From the NCBI RefSeq assembly GCF_016756395.1, contig NZ_AP018365.1:682001-746000 (forward strand): a stretch of 64,000 bases of DNA, written 5' to 3'. Below the pieces are notes generated by a model. It saw only the letters and a list, made by a program, of their open reading frames with translations. It did not search any database and was not told the origin of the DNA. This stretch comes from Streptomyces sp. SN-593 (GTDB lineage Bacteria > Actinomycetota > Actinomycetes > Streptomycetales > Streptomycetaceae). The translations under genes and the position numbers were made by a program. How positions within the stretch are numbered: the stretch's first letter is position 1; every line of letters starts with the position of its first letter. Shown piece after piece: positions 8,745-19,815 of the stretch.

Positions 8745-9518
8745 ATGACGCTCGCACAACGCTTGGACGGCCGCGTCGCCGTGATCACCGGTGCCGGCAG
8801 CGGGATCGGCCTGGCCAGCGCCCGCCGGCTGGCGGCCGAGGGGGCCCGGGTGGTCTGCGTGGACGTGGACGAGGACACCGGTGCCGCCGCCGCGCGGGAG
8901 GTGGACGGCCTGTTCGTCCGGGCCGACGTCACCGACGAGGACGCGGTCCGCGGCATGTACGAGACGGCGGTCGCCACCTACGGGCGGCTGGACGTGGCGT
9001 TCAACAACGCGGGCATCTCCCCGCCGGAGGACGACTCCATCCTCACCACCGGCCTGGACGCCTGGCGCCGGGTGCAGGAGGTGAACCTGACCAGCGTCTA
9101 CCTGTGTTGCAAGTACGCCATCCCGCACATGCGGCGGCAGGGGAAGGGCTCGATCATCAACACGGCGTCGTTCGTGGCGGTGATGGGCGCGGCGACCTCG
9201 CAGATCTCCTACTCGGCGTCCAAGGGCGCGGTGCTGTCGATGAGCCGGGAGCTGGGAGTGCAGTTCGCCCGCGAGGGCATCCGGGTCAACGCGCTGTGCC
9301 CGGGGCCGGTCAACACCCCTCTTCTTCGCGAACTGTTCGCCAAGGACCCGGAGCGGGCCGCGCGCCGCCTGGTGCACATTCCTCTCGGCCGGTTCGCCGA
9401 ACCGGAGGAACTGGCCGCCTCGGTCGCGTTCCTGGCGAGCGACGACTCGTCGTTCGTCACGGCGTCCACCTTCCTCGTCGACGGCGGGATCTCGGGCGCC
9501 TACGTGACCCCGCAGTAG
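8745..9518 (+). CDS. Short-chain dehydrogenase/reductase
   Basis: 257 residues, a classical SDR: nucleotide-binding TGAGSGIG at about residues 15-22, NNAG near 88, the active site YSASK with the upstream Ser in NTASF, and the C-terminal VDGGISGAYV. It starts 4 bp after the aldehyde dehydrogenase stop and is the last gene of the catabolic run, so it probably acts on an alcohol or aldehyde intermediate there. The substrate is unknown. Confidence 0.87.
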   Translation: MTLAQRLDGRVAVITGAGSGIGLASARRLAAEGARVVCVDVDEDTGAAAAREVDGLFVRADVTDEDAVRGMYETAVATYGRLDVAFNNAGISPPEDDSILTTGLDAWRRVQEVNLTSVYLCCKYAIPHMRRQGKGSIINTASFVAVMGAATSQISYSASKGAVLSMSRELGVQFAREGIRVNALCPGPVNTPLLRELFAKDPERAARRLVHIPLGRFAEPEELAASVAFLASDDSSFVTASTFLVDGGISGAYVTPQ

Positions 9519-9573
9519 CGGGCCCGGCCCGGACCCGCACTCCCCCCACCCCCCCACGGAGAGGTTCCACCAC

Positions 9574-11640
9574 ATCAGCGACGTCAGCCGCAGGACGTTC
9601 ATGGCGATCTCGGCCGGGGCGGCCGCCGCGGCGACCGTCGGCGGGGCGGCGGAGGCCACCGCCGCCGAGCCGGGTCCGGCACCGGCCGCCGCACCGAAGG
9701 CCACCGGGACGCTCACCGACGCCAAGCACGTCGTGGTCCTCATGCAGGAGAACCGCTCCTTCGACCACTACTTCGGCACGCTGAAGGGCGTGCGCGGCTT
9801 CGCCGACCGCAGCGCGATCCAGATCGCGGGCGGCTACAGCGTCTTCGACCAGCCCAACGGCACCGGCCGGCAGTACCCGTGGCAGTTCAGCGCCACCGAA
9901 CCGGCCGGCGGCGCCGACCCCGAGCGGCTGGCGCAGTGCAACGGCGACCTCGCGCACGGCTGGGCGGACCAGCACGCGGCGTGGAACGGCGGCCGGATGG
10001 ACGGCTGGATCGCCGCCAAGGGCAACGTCCGCACCCTCGGCTACCTGAAGCGCGACGACATCCCCTTCCACTACGCGCTCGCCGACAACTACACCGTCTG
10101 CGACGCCTACTTCAGCTCCACGCTCAGCGCCACCGGCCCCAACCGCACCTTCCACTGGAGCGGCCAGATCGACCCGGACGGCCGCAGCGGCGGCCCCGCC
10201 TACGACGGCGGCTCGGAGTCGGGCCTGCGCTGGCAGACCTACGCCGAGGCGCTCCAGGCCGCCGGCGTGAGCTGGAAGGTGTACCAGAACGCGGCCGACA
10301 ACTTCACCGACAACGCCCTGGCCTACTTCACGCAGTTCAGCTCCGCGCCCGCCGGCACCCCGCTGCACGACCGGGGCATGGGCTCGGTGCCGAAGGCCAC
10401 CGGCAGGACCCCGAACGACATCGCCGCCGCGATCCGGGCCGACGTGCTGGCGGGCACGCTCCCCCAGGTGTCCTGGGTGGTCGCCGACGAGGGCTCCTCC
10501 GAGCATCCCTACGCGACGCCCGCGGACGGCGCCCACTTCGTGCACATGGTGATCGACGCCCTGGGCGCCGACCCGGCCGTCTACAACTCCTCGATCCTCT
10601 TCCTCAACTACGACGAGAACGACGGGTTCTTCGACCACGTGCCGCCGCCGGTCCCCGTGGCCGGCACGGCGGGCGAGTTCTACACCGGCACCCCGATCGG
10701 GCTCGGTGTCCGGGTGCCGATGATCGCCGTCTCGCCCTGGAGCCGCGGCGGTTGGGTGAACTCCGAGGTCTTCGACCACACCTCGGTACTGCGCTTCCTG
10801 GAGACCTGGACGGCGGCGCTCGGCACCCCCGCCACCTGCCCGAACATCAGCGCCTGGCGCCGCTCGGTCTGCGGCGACCTCACCTCCGCCTTCGACTTCG
10901 CCCACCCGATGCCCGGTCTGCCGTCGCTGCCGGACACCTCCGCGGTGATCGGCGAGTCGTCCTGCGCGCCGCTGCCCAACCCGGCACCGGTCACCAACGC
11001 GCTGCCCGCGCAGGAGTCCGGCACCCGGCCGGCGCGTGCCCTGCCGTACCAGCCGGACGCCCGCCTGGACCACATCGAGTTCGGCTCCGGCGGGGTGACC
11101 AAGGTCTGGCTGGCGATGGACAACACCGACGCCCGCTCGACCCGCGCGGTGCACTTCGCCGCGTACGCCAACGCCCACCGCGGCGGCGGGCCCTGGCAGT
11201 ACACGGTGGCCGCCGGCGCCGCCACGAGCGACTTCTTCAACTGCGGCGCGGGCTACGGCGACGGGAAGTACGACCTGGGCGTCGTGGGACCCAACCGGTT
11301 CCTGCGCCGCTTCCAGGGCGACACCACCGCGCCCGGGAAGGACGTCGCCGTCACCCCCTCCTACGCCGTGACCAGCAGCACCGGCAAGCTCGCGCTCTGG
11401 TTCACCCTCGCCAACCACGGCACGGCGGCGGTCACCTTCACCGTCACCGCCGGCCACTACCGCTCCGACGGGCCGTGGACGTACCAGGTGCCGGCCGGCG
11501 GCCAGGTGGCCGACTACTTCAACGCGGTGACCGTCTCGAACGGTTGGTACGACATGACGGTGACGGTCAGCAGCGACCCGTCCTGGTCGCAGCGCTTCAC
11601 CGGCCACCTGGAGACCGGCCTGCCGAGCGTCAGCGGCTGA
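9574..11640 (+). CDS. Phosphocholine-specific phospholipase C, Tat-secreted; apparent ATC start
   Basis: A member of the bacterial phospholipase C/acid phosphatase (PlcC/PlcN) family: HVVVLMQENRSFDHYFG near the start, the metal-site region LNYDENDGFFDHVPPP, then two C-terminal beta-sandwich repeats (about 480-680). It would cleave phosphatidylcholine outside the cell. A twin-arginine signal SRRTFMAISAG begins upstream of the first ATG (9601), where the only codon at a proper distance from GGAGAGG (9558-9564) is ATC at 9574. Starting there gives 688 residues, exactly the length of the paralogue at 24996-27062, and the two N-termini then align residue for residue. A start at 9601 would lose the Tat signal. 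Confidence 0.85.
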   Translation: MSDVSRRTFMAISAGAAAAATVGGAAEATAAEPGPAPAAAPKATGTLTDAKHVVVLMQENRSFDHYFGTLKGVRGFADRSAIQIAGGYSVFDQPNGTGRQYPWQFSATEPAGGADPERLAQCNGDLAHGWADQHAAWNGGRMDGWIAAKGNVRTLGYLKRDDIPFHYALADNYTVCDAYFSSTLSATGPNRTFHWSGQIDPDGRSGGPAYDGGSESGLRWQTYAEALQAAGVSWKVYQNAADNFTDNALAYFTQFSSAPAGTPLHDRGMGSVPKATGRTPNDIAAAIRADVLAGTLPQVSWVVADEGSSEHPYATPADGAHFVHMVIDALGADPAVYNSSILFLNYDENDGFFDHVPPPVPVAGTAGEFYTGTPIGLGVRVPMIAVSPWSRGGWVNSEVFDHTSVLRFLETWTAALGTPATCPNISAWRRSVCGDLTSAFDFAHPMPGLPSLPDTSAVIGESSCAPLPNPAPVTNALPAQESGTRPARALPYQPDARLDHIEFGSGGVTKVWLAMDNTDARSTRAVHFAAYANAHRGGGPWQYTVAAGAATSDFFNCGAGYGDGKYDLGVVGPNRFLRRFQGDTTAPGKDVAVTPSYAVTSSTGKLALWFTLANHGTAAVTFTVTAGHYRSDGPWTYQVPAGGQVADYFNAVTVSNGWYDMTVTVSSDPSWSQRFTGHLETGLPSVSG

Positions 11641-11686
11641 CCGGGGCCGCCGGCCGCCGGGGGACGTCCCCGTCGCCCTCAGGAGG

Positions 11687-12435
11687 TCAACGGCTGCGCG
11701 CCGCACGCCGGTTGGCGCGCAGCCACTCCTTGTTCATGGCGGTGATCGACATCAGCGGGATGCCCTTGGGGCAGGCGTTCGCGCACTCGCCGGTGAGGGT
11801 GCAGCCGCCGAAGCCCTCGTCGTCCATCTGCCCGACCATGTCCAGCACGCGGGTCTCGCGCTCCGGGCCGCCCTGCGGCAGCGCGGCGAGGTGGTTGACC
11901 TTCGCGGAGGTGAAGAGCATCGCGGAGCCGTTGGGACAGGCGGCGACACAGGCGCCGCAGCCGATGCACTCGGCGTGCTCGAAGGCGCGGTCGGCGTCGG
12001 GCTTGGGCACGGGCGTGGCGTGCGCCTCGGGCGCGGCACCGGTGGGCACCGAGACGTAGCCGCCGGCGGAGATGATCCGGTCGAAGGCGGAGCGGTCCAC
12101 CACCAGGTCGCGGACGACCGGGAAGGCCGCCGCGCGCCAGGGCTCGACGTCGATGGTGTCGCCGTCGCGGAAGGACCGCATGTGCAACTGGCAACTGGTG
12201 GTGCGCTCCGGGCCGTGCGCGTCGCCGTTGATGACGACGCCGCACGCGCCGCAGATGCCCTCGCGGCAGTCGTGGTCGAAGGCGACCGGGTCCTCGCCGT
12301 CGAGGGTGAGGCGTTCGTTGAGGGTGTCGAGGACTTCGAGGAAGGACATGTCGGGCGACACGCCGTCGACCTCGTAGGGGGTCATGGCACCGGGGGCGTC
12401 GGCGTTCTTCTGCCGCCAGATGCGCAGGGTGAGCC

Positions 12436-12439
<4 letters not shown>
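11687..12439 (-). CDS. sdhB: Succinate dehydrogenase/fumarate reductase iron-sulfur subunit
   Basis: 250 residues. The N-terminal plant-ferredoxin domain carries the [2Fe-2S] Cys set in [16 protein letters not shown] (about 59-74) and a further Cys in TTSCQLHM. The C-terminal domain carries the [4Fe-4S]/[3Fe-4S] sets [14 protein letters not shown] and [14 protein letters not shown]. It passes electrons from the flavoprotein to quinone. The ATG overlaps the sdhA stop by 4 bp. There is no separate fourth subunit, as in the five-helix single-anchor (type B) enzymes. Confidence 0.95.
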
Positions 12440-14385
<1,946 letters not shown>

Positions 14386-14395
14386 CTCGGCTCCC

Positions 14396-15100
14396 TCAGT
14401 GGACGGTTCCGGTCATGACGCCGACCGGCACGGCGATGAAGCCGGCGGTCAGCAGCACGGCCAGACCGGTGGCGGTGGCCTTCAGGGCGCGGTCGCGGCG
14501 GCGGTTGCCCGCGCCGAGCGTCTGCGCGGCGCTCCAGAAGCCGTGCCGGACGTGCAGGCCGAGCGCGAGCATCGCCACGATGTAGATCACGTCGCCGTAC
14601 CAGGTGTGGAAGGTCGCCTCCACGTTCTGGTAGGGGTGGCCGGGCTCGGCGTTGCGGTTCACCGTCAGCGTGGTCAGGTCCAGCAGGTGCCAGACGATGA
14701 ACAGCGCGAGGATCACCCCGCCCCAGCGCATGGTGCGGGTGGCGTAGCTGGAGCGGGCCCTGCGGTGCGCGTAGCCGACCGGGCGGGCCCGCAGGTCGCG
14801 GCGGCTGAGCTGGAAGGCGGTCACGCCGTGCGCGACCACCGCCGCCACCAGGACGACCCGGATGATCCACAGCGCCCACTCGTAGTGCAGCGCGGGCTCA
14901 CCGAGGGTGCGCAGCCAGTGCGCGTAGCCGTTGTAGTCGTCCGCGCCGAAGAAGATCTTGAGGTTGCCGAGCATGTGCGCGACCAGGTAGAGCAGCATGA
15001 CCAGGCCGCTCACCGCCATGACCGCCTTCTTGCCGACGGTGGAGTCCCACGCCGTCCTCAGCGTGGGCGGCCGCCGGTCGGTCCGGGTTGCCAGTGCCAT
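14396..15100 (-). CDS. sdhC: Succinate dehydrogenase cytochrome b subunit
   Basis: 234 residues with five membrane helices. The first helix is preceded by [14 protein letters not shown], the usual start of the Bacteroides/actinobacterial SdhC (TIGR02046-like) family. Heme-ligand His residues are seen in [20 protein letters not shown] and [10 protein letters not shown]. The ATG at 15100 has no obvious ribosome-binding site and the start is the first in-frame ATG that leaves a family-like N-terminus. The anchor carries diheme b and the quinone site. Confidence 0.9.
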   Translation of the reverse strand: MALATRTDRRPPTLRTAWDSTVGKKAVMAVSGLVMLLYLVAHMLGNLKIFFGADDYNGYAHWLRTLGEPALHYEWALWIIRVVLVAAVVAHGVTAFQLSRRDLRARPVGYAHRRARSSYATRTMRWGGVILALFIVWHLLDLTTLTVNRNAEPGHPYQNVEATFHTWYGDVIYIVAMLALGLHVRHGFWSAAQTLGAGNRRRDRALKATATGLAVLLTAGFIAVPVGVMTGTVH

Positions 15101-15159
15101 GGACACGACGGTAGGGCGCCACCCGATGAGTGGTCCAAGACATGATCCGGCTTGTTTCC

Positions 15160-15174
15160 ATAGCTGGTGCCTAT
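15160..15174. promoter_or_regulatory. LysR-type T-N11-A box between sdhC and lysR
   Basis: The dyad ATAG-N7-CTAT contains the T-N11-A core of LysR binding sites. It ends 20 bp before the LysR ATG and lies 60 bp upstream of sdhC, in the 94-bp divergent promoter region, so it could control both genes. Confidence 0.5.
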
Positions 15175-15194
15175 CGACGGCGTACGCTGGGGGG

Positions 15195-16088
15195 ATGCAG
15201 TTCCAGCAACTGGCGTACTTCGTGGCGGTCGCGCAGGCGCGGCACTTCACCCGCGCCGCGCAGACCCTGCACGTCTCGCAGCCCTCGCTGTCGCAGCAGA
15301 TCAGGACGCTGGAGAAGGAGCTGGGGGCGCCGCTGTTCAGCCGGGCGCGCGGGAACATCGCGCTCACCGACGCCGGGGAGGCGCTGCTGCCGCTGGCGCT
15401 GCGCATCCTCGCCGACGCGGACACCGCGCGGCACGAGGTGCTGGAGCTGGCTCAGCTTCGCAGCGGGCGGGTCCGGCTGGGGGCCACGCCGAGCCTGTGC
15501 ACCGGCCTGCTGCCGGACGTGCTGCGCGCCTTCCACGACCGGCACCCCGGCATCCGGCTGCTGCTGGAGGAGGGCGGTTCCCACGACCTGGTCCGCGGGC
15601 TGGCGCGCGGTGCGCTGGACCTCGCGCTGGTGGTGCTGCCGCTGCCCAGCCCGTCGCCCGCGCTCACCACGGTGGAGCTGTTCCAGGAGGACCTGGTCGT
15701 CGTCTCGGCGCTGGACGCGGAGCCGCCGCCGGCGCCGCTGCGGGTCGCCGATCTGCGCGGGCAGCCGATGGTGATGTTCCGGCACGGCTACGACCTGCGG
15801 GACCTCACGCTCGCGGCCTGCCGCGCCGCCGGGTTCGAGCCGGGCTTCACGGTCGAGGGCGGGGAGATGGACGCGGTGCTGGGGTTCGTGCGGGCCGGGC
15901 TCGGGATCGGGGTGGTGCCCTCCACGGTGGCCGCGCGGGCGGGCGAAGGTCTGCGGGTCACGCCGCTGGCGCCCCCGGGGCTTCGGCGGACCGTGGCGCT
16001 GGCGCACCGCAGTGACGTGGCGCCGCCGCGGGCCGCGCGGGTGCTCCAGCAGGTCATCCTCACGGAGTCGGTGCCCCCGCGCCCCTGA
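15195..16088 (+). CDS. LysR-family transcriptional regulator
   Basis: 297 residues. The winged HTH is the classic MQFQQLAYFVAVAQARHFTRAAQ...LHVSQPSLSQQIRTLEKELG (residues 1-60), followed by a linker helix and a two-lobe effector domain. It is transcribed divergently from sdhCAB with a shared 94-bp region holding a T-N11-A dyad. Known family behaviour is autorepression and activation of the divergent gene. Its effector is unknown; control of succinate dehydrogenase is an inference from position. Confidence 0.87.
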   Translation: MQFQQLAYFVAVAQARHFTRAAQTLHVSQPSLSQQIRTLEKELGAPLFSRARGNIALTDAGEALLPLALRILADADTARHEVLELAQLRSGRVRLGATPSLCTGLLPDVLRAFHDRHPGIRLLLEEGGSHDLVRGLARGALDLALVVLPLPSPSPALTTVELFQEDLVVVSALDAEPPPAPLRVADLRGQPMVMFRHGYDLRDLTLAACRAAGFEPGFTVEGGEMDAVLGFVRAGLGIGVVPSTVAARAGEGLRVTPLAPPGLRRTVALAHRSDVAPPRAARVLQQVILTESVPPRP

Positions 16089-16110
16089 CCCTCCCCGGGT
16101 TCCCGGACCT

Positions 16111-16204
16111 GTCGGTTCCGGGACCACCTGTGGGCGCTGTGCTGGTCGCGGACCACCCCTCTCCGGACGGCTCGGCGTGCCCCCGCGCGGTGAGGGAGAG
16201 GCCG
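16111..16204 (+). repeat. Intergenic repeat R1, copy 1
   Basis: About 94 bp beginning GTCGGTTCCGGGACCACCTG that recurs, with small indels, at 18268-18355. Each copy lies just beyond the 3' end of a minus-strand XRE/TPR regulator gene, so both mark the same edge of a duplicated regulator module. Confidence 0.7.
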
Positions 16205-16261
16205 ACCCCGCCCGTCGTGCTGGGCACTCAGCGCCGAGCGGCCGCAGAACGTGGACCGGGC

Positions 16262-17473
16262 TCACGCGTCAAGGGCGCTGAGAGCTTCGAACGCCTCGCG
16301 CAGATCGACCGCTTCCGGCAGTTGCCCGGCCTCGACGGAATCCACGACTTCCCGCGCTCGCCAGTGGTTGGACGGCACCAGTCGACCAGACAGAATGGCC
16401 TTCTGTGCCGCGTCGCACGCTTCATCAAGCCGGTTCCCCGCCACCAGAACCAGAGCCAGATCGATACTCGCCGACGCCACCCGTCGCGGCCATTTCGCCA
16501 CATCACGACCAGGGTCCAGCCGGGAAATCACTTCTCGGGCGAAGGGCTCGGCCGCCGGATCACCGAGCCAAGCCAATGTGGTCGCCGTGTACGAGAGCGA
16601 CTTTCCGGGGTCGTACTGGTAGTGATGCTCGGGAAGTTCCGGCGGCGCGAACGCGGATGACATATTCTGGACGCGCTCAATTGCCGAGTACGTTTCTCTT
16701 GCCTGCCCCAGCCGCGCACGCGCCCGCCCTTCTTGGGCGGTTGACTGGATCAGCACCGAACTTCCGGCCGGAGCGATTTCCTGCGAAATCCGAGAAAGCT
16801 CGACAGCGCGGACATAGTCGCCGTCCGTCAGCACACGCCAGGCTTCCGTTTCGTAGCACCACGCCTCTATTTCCGGGTGTTCCGCCTGGCGAGCCAGTGC
16901 CACAGCCGTTTGCAGGCGCGCCGTTGCGGCATCTTCCTGCTTCAGGTCGATGTGAACCGTCGCACCCAGCAGAGACAGCCACCCGCCGATGGCCAGCAAC
17001 CGCCGATGCTCTGCCAGGGTTTTCTTCGCGTCCAGCAGGTGCAGCACATAGGAGGAATTCCGCCTCACGCGCTGCAGAATATCCTGCGGCGGGGACTTCG
17101 GATACGCCGCGGCAAGGACGTCGAAAGCAGACTCAAGACGATCAAGGGTCTCGCTTCCTACGTCGCTCGCCTGCACACGACGCGCCAACTCCCATGCGTC
17201 CGATTCATCGTCGTGGGCCTCGATTCCACGAGAAGCCCGAGGGACCGCCGCTACGGACACGGTTGGACCGGAGGACAGGACCTCCTCCAGTTCTCCGGGA
17301 GCAAGCCCCAGAAGCAGCGCCACCTTGGGACGCAGATGCGGATGCGGGCCGCCTTCTCCCCGCTCCCAGCGTTGCACAGTGGTCCGGTCCACTTCGAGTG
17401 CGTCGGCAAACCGCTCCTGGGTGTACCCGCGCGCCTTCCGTCGCTCCGCGAAGCGCTGCCGCCTGGCTGCCAT
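16262..17473 (-). CDS. XRE-family regulator with TPR-like C-terminus
   Basis: 403 residues from the ATG at 17473. The HTH is at the N-terminus (FAERRKARGYTQERFADALE, then VDRTTVQRWERGE, residues 6-45), followed by a long helical region rich in TPR-like pairs, e.g. GGWLSLLGATVHIDL, EAWCYETEAWRVL and GDYVRAVELSR. This is the Streptomyces transcriptional-regulator type in which repeats probably bind a ligand or protein. Base composition looks less GC-rich than its neighbours, hinting at separate origin. It is divergent from the pseudogene at 17766 and distantly related to the product of 18378-19631. Confidence 0.8.
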   Translation of the reverse strand: MAARRQRFAERRKARGYTQERFADALEVDRTTVQRWERGEGGPHPHLRPKVALLLGLAPGELEEVLSSGPTVSVAAVPRASRGIEAHDDESDAWELARRVQASDVGSETLDRLESAFDVLAAAYPKSPPQDILQRVRRNSSYVLHLLDAKKTLAEHRRLLAIGGWLSLLGATVHIDLKQEDAATARLQTAVALARQAEHPEIEAWCYETEAWRVLTDGDYVRAVELSRISQEIAPAGSSVLIQSTAQEGRARARLGQARETYSAIERVQNMSSAFAPPELPEHHYQYDPGKSLSYTATTLAWLGDPAAEPFAREVISRLDPGRDVAKWPRRVASASIDLALVLVAGNRLDEACDAAQKAILSGRLVPSNHWRAREVVDSVEAGQLPEAVDLREAFEALSALDA

Positions 17474-17735
17474 ACCGCACTCCGTCCCGCTCTGTCCGCC
17501 CTGGTCAGGGTACCCCGCGCAGCCAACACGCCGCGAAAGTACAGCTTTTCCGCCGTGGTGCGTCCCAGCTCCCACCCGGGAGTGTGGTCAGGCGGGAGAA
17601 CCCCGGCGACCGCGCGACCGGTCCCGGGGGACCGATCCCTCGGAAGGGAGCCGCGGGCTCCAGTTCGCGGGCAGGAAGCCGGGAACCCCGCGTCGCCCCC
17701 GCGGCCGGGCCGAATGGCACCGCCACGATCACGAA

Positions 17736-18126
17736 CAGCACCGTAGAAGGAGAAGAGGCGTTCGTATGGCCGGCAAAGCAGATGCGTGCGGCAATGCCGC
17801 GTGGAGGAACGGCGTTCCTCCGGAGTGGTTCTCGGCGCGGAGGATGTACGCGTACCAGGTGGGCGTTCTCCGCAAGCGGTCGGGGATGAGTTTGGTGCAG
17901 CTCGGGGAGAAGACGTGCTACGAACAGTCGTTCCTTCACCGGGTGGAGAAAGGCGACCGGCTGGGGCACGTGCTGGTGGCGCGCACCCTGGACAGGGCGT
18001 ACGGGACCGGGGACTTGCTGGAGCGGCTGTGGTATCTGGCGAAGCACGAGTACCACGACCGTGAACTTACTGAAGGCATGGGGCCGTTCGAAGACGTGGG
18101 CCGGGCAGATGGAACATCTGGTCGAC
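17736..18126 (+). repeat. Duplicated segment: near-identical copy of 19816-20172 plus 20399-20438
   Basis: Begins CAGCACCGTAGAAGGAGAAG and matches 19816 onward with only scattered substitutions through the start codon and first about 108 codons of the XRE/DUF5753 gene. It then jumps to the segment encoding KTWTGQVEHLVDAA. The 5' leader with ribosome-binding site is included, so the duplication was not limited to coding sequence. Confidence 0.85.
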
Positions 18127-18262
18127 GCGGCCCTGCGCGCACGGGTGCACCGCCTCCGCGCGGCCCTGCGCGACCGCGACGACGCGCTGGAGGCGCAGTC
18201 CCGCCTCGCCTTCGTCCGCGAAAGCTTACTGGTACACCTCGACGCGCACCGGGTACGGCCCC
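17766..18262 (+). pseudogene. Mosaic pseudogene: XRE/DUF5753 5' end fused to an internal piece of an AraC gene
   Basis: The first about 108 codons reproduce the intact gene at 19846-20724 almost exactly. After GMGPFE a deletion of about 225 bp, with microhomology around CGA, shifts the frame and joins to the KTWTGQVEHLVDAA region. A second junction at the shared GACGCGGC joins to a piece matching 21729-21870 of the AraC gene (RARVHRLxAALRDRDDALEA). The original frame then runs on without a domain. It is therefore a remnant of a duplicated copy of the whole downstream locus, trimmed by two short-homology deletions. A truncated HTH protein of about 110 residues could still be made. Confidence 0.8.
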
Positions 18263-18267
18263 CGGCC

Positions 18268-18355
18268 GTCGGTTCCAGGACCACCTGCCAGCCGTGGCCT
18301 GGTCGCGGACCCCTCTCCGGACGGCTCGGCGTGCCCTGTGCGGTGAGGAGAGGAC
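18268..18355 (+). repeat. Intergenic repeat R1, copy 2
   Basis: Second copy of the repeat at 16111-16204 (GTCGGTTCCAGGACCACCTG at the start, CCTCTCCGGACGGCTCGGCG in the middle). It abuts the end of the mosaic pseudogene and lies just before the 3' end of the second XRE/TPR gene. Confidence 0.7.
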
Positions 18356-18377
18356 GGCACGGTCGTCGCCGAACGCG

Positions 18378-19631
18378 TTACTCCCCCGGGACCCTGGAGC
18401 CCGGCTGTTCCTTGCCGAGGTCGCGAAGGTGCGCCAGGTACTCCTGAGCGGTTGGCTCGGTGCTGTAACGGCCCCGGAGCACTGCTGCCAGTTCGCGGCT
18501 GGTCATGACGAGGGAGGGAACGGACTGCCGCTCACCCTTCAGCGCTCGCTCGCCGTGGACAAGTGCCTGTTCGAGGTCACCCTCACGTGCCGCGGCGACA
18601 CCGAGGGTCACCCGGGCCTCGGCGTTGCGCATCGGCGACCGCTCCGTCCCGTCGAAGTCCGTCCCGGCCCGCACCACCTCCTCTGCCAGCGTCCGCGCGA
18701 GCCTGTCCTCTCCTACCAGCCGGTAGCAGTCCATGGCGTAGAAGTCGAACTTCGCCGGGTCCACCACGAAGTGGTGGTCAAGGTTCTCGGGGTAGGGCAT
18801 CCCTTCGAGAAGTCGCCGCCCCCGTTCGAGTGCCACCTCGGTCTGCCGTCGGTCCCCTATCCGGGCCCATGCCTTCGCCTCCTGGGCGGCGAGCTGCACG
18901 GCTACCCCATGGTGGCCCGCCGCCTCCGTTCCGGCCTGGCATGCGGCGATCACGCCCCGGTAGTCACCGGTGGTCAGAGCGAACCACGCGCGCATCTCGT
19001 GCCCCCAACCGGAGACCTCGGCGTTGTCCGCCTCCGAGGCCAGCGAGAGCGCCGCCCGCCGGGTGGTCTCCGCGGCACGTCGGTCGCCGGTGTCGTACTC
19101 CACACACCCGACCAACAGGGCGAGCCACCCGGACAGCGCCAGGACCTCCCGGTGCTGGGCAAGGGTCAAGCTCTTCGCATGGAGTTCGACAACGCGCCGC
19201 AACCATTGCCGTCCTTCCAGGAGAAGTTGCTCGCTGGGCACGTACGGGTATTCCGAGCAGAGACGATCCGTCGTGATCCGCAGTGCTTCCAAGGTGGCGT
19301 TGTCCACGTCCGACCGATGGAGCCGGCTGACGATCTCGAACGTCTCCATTTCACCGACCGAGGCGGCTGCGGCGCGTCCGTTCCTGCGCGTCGACTCCGG
19401 GAAAAGGGCGTAGGTGACGGTTCCGAAAACGGCCGCGATGACGGGACGGTAGAAATCTCCCGGCACCTTCCCGGATTCCCAACGCTTCCACTGCCGCACC
19501 ATGCTGTCATCGCTCGGCAACTCCGAGGGGGCATGGGCCCGCAGCGCCCGAACGGCGTCGAGCTGTGACCAGTTGCGCGCTGCGCGCTCCGCTGCGATGC
19601 GCCGGGCCCATGCCGGTCTGTCGTCACTCAT
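18378..19631 (-). CDS. XRE-family regulator with TPR-like C-terminus
   Basis: 417 residues. The N-terminus has an HTH-like region (RIAAERAARNWSQLDAVRAL, SMVRQWKRWESGK) of the type found in large Streptomyces XRE/TPR regulators. A helical repeat region follows (about 110-400) with LSGWLALLVGCVEYD, GWGHEMRAWFAL and GDYRGVIAACQ. It shares architecture with the product of 16262-17473 but is clearly diverged. It is divergent from the XRE/DUF5753 gene at 19846, repeating the arrangement of the first module. Confidence 0.78.
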   Translation of the reverse strand: MSDDRPAWARRIAAERAARNWSQLDAVRALRAHAPSELPSDDSMVRQWKRWESGKVPGDFYRPVIAAVFGTVTYALFPESTRRNGRAAAASVGEMETFEIVSRLHRSDVDNATLEALRITTDRLCSEYPYVPSEQLLLEGRQWLRRVVELHAKSLTLAQHREVLALSGWLALLVGCVEYDTGDRRAAETTRRAALSLASEADNAEVSGWGHEMRAWFALTTGDYRGVIAACQAGTEAAGHHGVAVQLAAQEAKAWARIGDRRQTEVALERGRRLLEGMPYPENLDHHFVVDPAKFDFYAMDCYRLVGEDRLARTLAEEVVRAGTDFDGTERSPMRNAEARVTLGVAAAREGDLEQALVHGERALKGERQSVPSLVMTSRELAAVLRGRYSTEPTAQEYLAHLRDLGKEQPGSRVPGE

Positions 19632-19815
19632 CAGCCCTCCTTGAGCGAGTGCCTACCGTGAGCCTGCTCCACGCATCGGGGGACACGCAAGAGGACACCG
19701 GGGGGACATCGACGCTGTCCCCATGTCCGGTTCGCTGCCCCCACCGTGTCACTTTTCCCCCGGGCCCGGACCAGGGAGGGTGATTTCAGATCACGTTCCC
19801 CGTTCTCACCGAGGG

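Noticed and set aside
18061..18447. A 128-codon frame joining XRE and AraC fragments in frame
   Set aside because: It begins at an ATG with no ribosome-binding site, and after the two duplicated fragments it runs into intergenic repeat sequence. It is better explained as a relic of deletion than as a functional fusion.
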